Origin: Halopelagius longus
GTDB taxonomy: Archaea > Halobacteriota > Halobacteria > Halobacteriales > Haloferacaceae
Reading direction: 5' to 3'
Assembly (NCBI RefSeq): GCF_900100875.1
Contig: NZ_FNKQ01000001.1
Coordinates: 124,001-188,000, forward strand
Length of the DNA: 64,000 bases
Below the pieces are notes generated by a model that saw nothing but the letters and a program-made list of their open reading frames with translations, did not search any database and was not told the origin of the DNA. The position numbers were made by a program, and so were the translations under genes. Every line of letters starts with the position of its first letter. Position 1 is the stretch's first letter. Of the stretch, positions 60,466 through 64,000 are shown one piece after another.

Positions 60466-61944
60466 ATGTCACACGACTCAGGCGGTACGGCGATACAACG
60501 GTTGGGAGCGCGTATCTCGCGACACGTCGAACGGTGGATGCCGAGTCCGTTCCTCTTCGCCATCCTCCTGTCGTACCTCGTGTTCGCGGGCGGACTCGCC
60601 CTCGGGAACGGTCCGGTGGAGATGGTGCGGTTCTGGAACGAGGGGTTCTGGGCCCTGCTCACCTTCGCGATGCAGATGGTGCTCATCCTGGTGACCGGGT
60701 ACGCCCTCGCGTACCACCCGTGGGTTCGGCGAGGCGTCGCCCGACTCACCGCGGTACCGAACGACGGCAAGCAGGCGGTCGTTCTCGTCGGCGTCATCGC
60801 CATGGTGGTCGCGTGGATTCACTGGGGTCTCGGACTCGTCGTCGGCGCGGTGATGGCCCGCGAGATGGGCCGACAGGCCCACCGGCGCGGACTCGACGTC
60901 CACTACCCCCTCCTGTGCGTCGCAGGATACATGGGGATGGGGCTCACCTGGCACTGGGGCCTCGCGGCGTCGGCACCGCTTCTGATGAACACTCCCGACA
61001 ACGTCTTCCTCCAAGAGGGCGTCGTGGACGGTCTCGTCCCGGTCTCACAGACCATCCTCCACCCCTACACGCTGACGCTGACGGTGCTCGGCATCGCTTA
61101 CGGGGCGGTCATGCTCTATCTGCTCGCGCCGCCCGCGGACGAGGTGTCCGACATCACGGAGTACGTGCCCGAGAGCCAACTCGGAGGCCCGGACACCGCG
61201 GTTGACGGCGGCGGAATCGAGTCGGACAACGGTGGCGCGGCGACGGCCGCGGACGACGACGACCCGGTGTACGCGGACGACCCGGACACCGCGGCGGAGT
61301 CGGCCGGGGCGGACACGCCCGGCGAACGGATCGATCGGAGCGCCCTCCTCGGCGGCCTCATCGGACTCGGCGGCGTGCTCTACATCGGGTCGGTGTTCCT
61401 CACGGAGGGACTCGACGCGCTCAGCCTCGATACGATGAACTTCGCGTTCCTGTTCCTCGGCATCCTCCTGTACACCGCGCCCAAGCGGTACCAAGAGGAG
61501 TTCTACGACGCCATCTCCTCGACCGGCGGCATCATCCTCCAGTTTCCCTTCTACGCGGGCATAATGGGGATGATGAACTCCTCGGGCCTCTCGACGGTCC
61601 TCGCGGAGACGCTCGTCTCCGTTTCGACGCCGGAGACGTTCCCCGCGGTCGCGTGGGTCACCGCGGGTATCGTCAACGTCTTCGTGCCCTCCGGCGGCGG
61701 CGAATGGACCGTCATCGGTCCGACCGTCCTGAGCGCCGCGCAGGAACTCGGAATCCCCATCGGACAGGCCACGGTGGCCTACGCCGTCGGCGACGCCCAC
61801 ACGAACCTGCTCCAGCCCTTCTGGGCGCTTCCGCTCCTCGGCATCACCGGGATGCGCGCGCGAGACATGTTCGGCTACGCGGTGACGATGCTCCTCCTTC
61901 TCGTTCCCTTCTTGGCTCTCGGTCTGACGCTCGTTCCGTACTGA
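60466..61944 (+). CDS. AtoE-family short-chain fatty acid transporter
   Basis: A 492-aa membrane protein with about 11-12 helices, of the short-chain fatty-acid uptake family (AtoE, TIGR00366). Conserved segments include RHVERWMPSPFLFAILLSYLVF, VAWIHWGLGLVVGAVMARE, PVSQTILHPYTL and FVPSGGGEWTVIGPTVLSAA. A ~90-residue acidic loop (~215-300) between the two halves is longer than in bacterial members. It probably imports butyrate or acetoacetate-type acids with protons. Confidence 0.9.
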   Translation: MSHDSGGTAIQRLGARISRHVERWMPSPFLFAILLSYLVFAGGLALGNGPVEMVRFWNEGFWALLTFAMQMVLILVTGYALAYHPWVRRGVARLTAVPNDGKQAVVLVGVIAMVVAWIHWGLGLVVGAVMAREMGRQAHRRGLDVHYPLLCVAGYMGMGLTWHWGLAASAPLLMNTPDNVFLQEGVVDGLVPVSQTILHPYTLTLTVLGIAYGAVMLYLLAPPADEVSDITEYVPESQLGGPDTAVDGGGIESDNGGAATAADDDDPVYADDPDTAAESAGADTPGERIDRSALLGGLIGLGGVLYIGSVFLTEGLDALSLDTMNFAFLFLGILLYTAPKRYQEEFYDAISSTGGIILQFPFYAGIMGMMNSSGLSTVLAETLVSVSTPETFPAVAWVTAGIVNVFVPSGGGEWTVIGPTVLSAAQELGIPIGQATVAYAVGDAHTNLLQPFWALPLLGITGMRARDMFGYAVTMLLLLVPFLALGLTLVPY

Positions 61945-62024
61945 GGGGTCTCCCTCCCGTCTCGGGTTCTCGGCCGTCGCGCTCCGCTTCTCCACCTCGA
62001 ACCGGCGGTTCGTCGACGCCGCTC

Positions 62025-62963
62025 CTACTCCGTCGGACCCGTCGGTAACTCCGGGAGGCCGGCCGCTATCTCGTCTCGCCGGTCCTCCAACCACTCGGGG
62101 AGGACGAGTCGTTCACCGAGTTCGTCTCTGTCCTCGTCCACCGTGTACCCCGGTTCCTTCGTGGCGAACTCGAAGAGGACGCCGCCGTCGGTGCGGGCGT
62201 AGACGGACTTGAACCACTTGCGGTCGATTATCTCCGTCGGCCGGAGGCCGCGGTCCTGGAGCACCTCGCGCCACTCGGCCTGTTCGTCCTCGGCCACTCG
62301 AAACGCCACGTGGTGGACGGTGCCCGCGCCCGGCCGTCCGCGCCGGCCCTGCGGGTCTTCGAGGATATCGACGACGTAGCCCAACTCGCCGTCCGCCTCG
62401 TACCGGGTCCGGTCGTGGTCGCTCTCCGCCTCCTCGAACCCCATCGTCCCGAGGAGGTCCGGCATCGCCCCGGCGGTGTCCAGAGAGAGCGTCGCGCCGA
62501 AGAAGCCCCGAATCGCGTGCGCTTCGGGCACCGGACCGTCCGGAGGGTTCCCCGCGGGGGCGTCGTCGCGCGCCACCAGTTCGAGGGGGAGGCCGTCGGG
62601 GTCGGAGAACGGAATCACCGTGTCGCCGAACCGTTCGCGCGGTTCGTCCGCCTCGACGCCCTCTTCCTCGAAGCGGTCCGTCCAGTACTCGACGGACTCG
62701 GCGGGAATCAGGAACTGCGTCGCACTCGCCTGTCCCGTCCCCACCTGCCCCGGCCGGGCGTTCTGATAGGGGAAGAACGTCATGCTCGTCCCGGGCGACC
62801 CCTCGTCGTCGCCGTAGAACAGGTGGTAGACGGACACGTCGTCCTGATTCACGCTCCGCTTGACCAATCGTAGTCCGAGCGTCTCCGTGTAGAACCGGAG
62901 GTTCCGCCCGGGGTCGCCGGCGATTGCCGTGACGTGGTGGATTCCGGGGATGTCGGATGGCAT
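62025..62963 (-). CDS. VOC-family ring-cleaving dioxygenase
   Basis: A 312-aa protein with two glyoxalase/VOC modules, the architecture of the MhqO/PcpA-like hydroquinone or catechol dioxygenases. Metal ligands are visible: His in GIHHVTAIAGD (residues 7-17), His in TVHHVAFRVA and Glu in VLFEFATKEPGY. RFYTETLGLRLVKRSVNQDD and the DGLPLELVA segment are family-typical. Likely role: cleavage or detoxification of an aromatic/quinone compound. Monocistronic. Confidence 0.9.
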   Translation of the reverse strand: MPSDIPGIHHVTAIAGDPGRNLRFYTETLGLRLVKRSVNQDDVSVYHLFYGDDEGSPGTSMTFFPYQNARPGQVGTGQASATQFLIPAESVEYWTDRFEEEGVEADEPRERFGDTVIPFSDPDGLPLELVARDDAPAGNPPDGPVPEAHAIRGFFGATLSLDTAGAMPDLLGTMGFEEAESDHDRTRYEADGELGYVVDILEDPQGRRGRPGAGTVHHVAFRVAEDEQAEWREVLQDRGLRPTEIIDRKWFKSVYARTDGGVLFEFATKEPGYTVDEDRDELGERLVLPEWLEDRRDEIAAGLPELPTGPTE

Positions 62964-63012
62964 ACTCCCACGTAGGTGAACGCGCGGAATAGAGTCTGGG
63001 GCGGGTTCTCGC

Positions 63013-63855
63013 TCACAGTCCGAGGATGTCGCGCGCCTGCGACGGCGTGGCCACCTCCCGACCGAGTTCCTCGGCGACGCGGACGGTTCGTTCGACGAGT
63101 TGAGCGTTGCTCTCCGCGAGTTCGCCGCGGCGGTAGTAGACGTTGTCCTCCAGTCCGACGCGGACGTGCCCGCCGAGGAGGATGCCCATCGCCGCGAACG
63201 GCAGTTGGTGCGGGCCGAACCCGAGCGTGTTGAACTGCGCGCCGTCAGGGAGGTTGTCGACGGCGTTCAGGAAGTTCCGCGGGCGCGGACGCGTGAGCGT
63301 TCCGCCGCCGAAGATGAGCGTCGCGTACACCGGGTCCGCGAGTTCCCGGCGTTCTAGCAGGCCGTACACCTCGTTGAGGTGGCCGTCGTTGAACACCTCC
63401 AGTTCGGGCTTGATCCCTCGTTCCCGCATCTCCTCGTGGAGCGAATCGACGAGGGCCCGCGTGTTCTCGCTGGTCAGGTGGTCGTAGCGGTTCAACGGTC
63501 CCATGTCGAGGGAGGCCATCTCCGGCGGCGGGTCCGTCCGGAGTGGGAGGTGTCTGTCCGCGTCGGGCGCGCCGGTTCCGCCCGTCGAGTGCTGGACGAT
63601 GACGTCGTCGGCGTACCGCCGCACCGCGTCGTCTATCTCCTGAAAGCGCTCGGTGGCGAACGACCGCTCCCCGTTCGGCGTCCGGGCGTGGAGGTGGACG
63701 ACCGCCGCGCCCGCCGCCTCCGCCGCGGCGGCGGCCCTCCCTATCTCCTCGGGCGTCTCCGGGAGATTCGGGTTCGCCTCCTTCCCGTGGACGCCGCCCG
63801 TCAACGCCGCGGTGACGATGACGGGGTCGCCCGCGAGGTAATCCTCGTACGTCAC
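63013..63855 (-). CDS. BKACE-type 3-keto-5-aminohexanoate cleavage protein
   Basis: A 280-aa TIM-barrel enzyme of the beta-keto acid cleavage family (beta-keto acid + acetyl-CoA). It starts [29 protein letters not shown], then [12 protein letters not shown] (zinc His-x-His), [25 protein letters not shown] and [23 protein letters not shown], with conserved Glu/Asp contacts. The exact beta-keto acid is unknown. The GTG start overlaps the upstream gene's TGA as GTGA, so the two are translationally coupled. Confidence 0.93.
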   Translation of the reverse strand: MTYEDYLAGDPVIVTAALTGGVHGKEANPNLPETPEEIGRAAAAAEAAGAAVVHLHARTPNGERSFATERFQEIDDAVRRYADDVIVQHSTGGTGAPDADRHLPLRTDPPPEMASLDMGPLNRYDHLTSENTRALVDSLHEEMRERGIKPELEVFNDGHLNEVYGLLERRELADPVYATLIFGGGTLTRPRPRNFLNAVDNLPDGAQFNTLGFGPHQLPFAAMGILLGGHVRVGLEDNVYYRRGELAESNAQLVERTVRVAEELGREVATPSQARDILGL

Positions 63856-64000
63856 GAGTCGTCCTCCGCCTCGTGCGCGCGGAATATCTCGCAGTGCGCG
63901 GCGTGGTCCAACTCGTAGCGGTCGTTGCAGATGTCGGCGCGCATCGGTTGGACGAACCGCCCGGCGGCGGTGCAGTACGCCCGTTCCGCGTCGAACTCCT
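63852..64000 (-). CDS. Cys/His-containing protein, 5' end outside the window
   Basis: Only the C-terminal 48 codons are present, open to the edge of the window: [43 protein letters not shown]. Three Cys and three His (C-x15-C, H-x2-H-C) suggest a zinc site or a small Fe-S site. I do not recognise it. Its stop overlaps the BKACE start by four bases, implying one operon. Confidence 0.65.
   Translation of the reverse strand, partial: EFDAERAYCTAAGRFVQPMRADICNDRYELDHAAHCEIFRAHEAEDDS

Overview
The window comes from a halophilic archaeon. GC content is high (roughly two thirds), the proteins are strongly acidic, and many genes have TATA-like boxes about 25-30 nt before the start codon with no room for a leader. 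Several haloarchaea-specific families are present (HalOD1, a Lrp-TRASH regulator, a MobB-MoaE fusion, class I lysyl-tRNA synthetase, a PitA-like chlorite dismutase-ABM fusion). Family Haloferacaceae (Haloferax/Halogeometricum-like) is my guess. It reads mostly as chromosomal housekeeping sequence with small accessory patches. There is no CRISPR array, transposase or rRNA. Three tRNA genes are present: Lys-TTT, Gly-CCC and Thr-GGT.

Layout. 0-6 kb: a copper-homeostasis cluster (small CxxC protein, CopA ATPase, Lrp-TRASH regulator, secreted PKD protein with a duplicated C-terminal module, CopZ-like chaperone). 6-13 kb: phosphotransferase, siroheme nitrite/sulfite reductase, two coupled microproteins, an HTH-like protein and an M20 deacylase, ending at tRNA-Lys. 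13-29 kb: PepF, lipoprotein, KptA, M28 peptidase, HAD hydrolase, TruA, two sulfatase-superfamily proteins, HisS, PQQ-propeller protein, DMT transporter, then the S19e/PDCD5/PP-loop operon. 29-44 kb: flippase-like membrane protein, ThiL, two site-2 proteases, MobB-MoaE, UMP kinase and LysS operon, PadR regulator divergent from the heme protein, pantoate kinase and aldo/keto reductase. 44-49 kb: a fructan module (GH32 with an unusual N-terminal domain, convergent GH68, then a hexapeptide acyltransferase) next to a 344-bp nested inverted repeat. 49-58 kb: mostly conserved hypotheticals, tRNA-Gly, manganese catalase with a TE-rich tail, NadE and a broken enoyl-CoA hydratase. 58.9-60.1 kb: an AT-richer islet starting exactly at the tRNA-Thr 3' end. 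60-64 kb: AtoE-type transporter, ring-cleaving dioxygenase and a BKACE enzyme.

The copper genes form a coherent sense-export-chaperone set. The fructan genes suggest intracellular sucrose/fructan chemistry. The most unusual observations are non-coding or structural. (1) A 60-bp double-hairpin segment occurs twice in opposite orientation, once in-frame inside a linker and once at the truncation point of an enoyl-CoA hydratase pseudogene. (2) Two tRNA genes are each followed by a 21-nt, 19/21-identical echo of their own 3' end. (3) The nested inverted repeat lies upstream of the fructan genes. I do not see a clearly new multi-gene defence or metabolic system. DUF numbers are given from memory and were not checked against any database.
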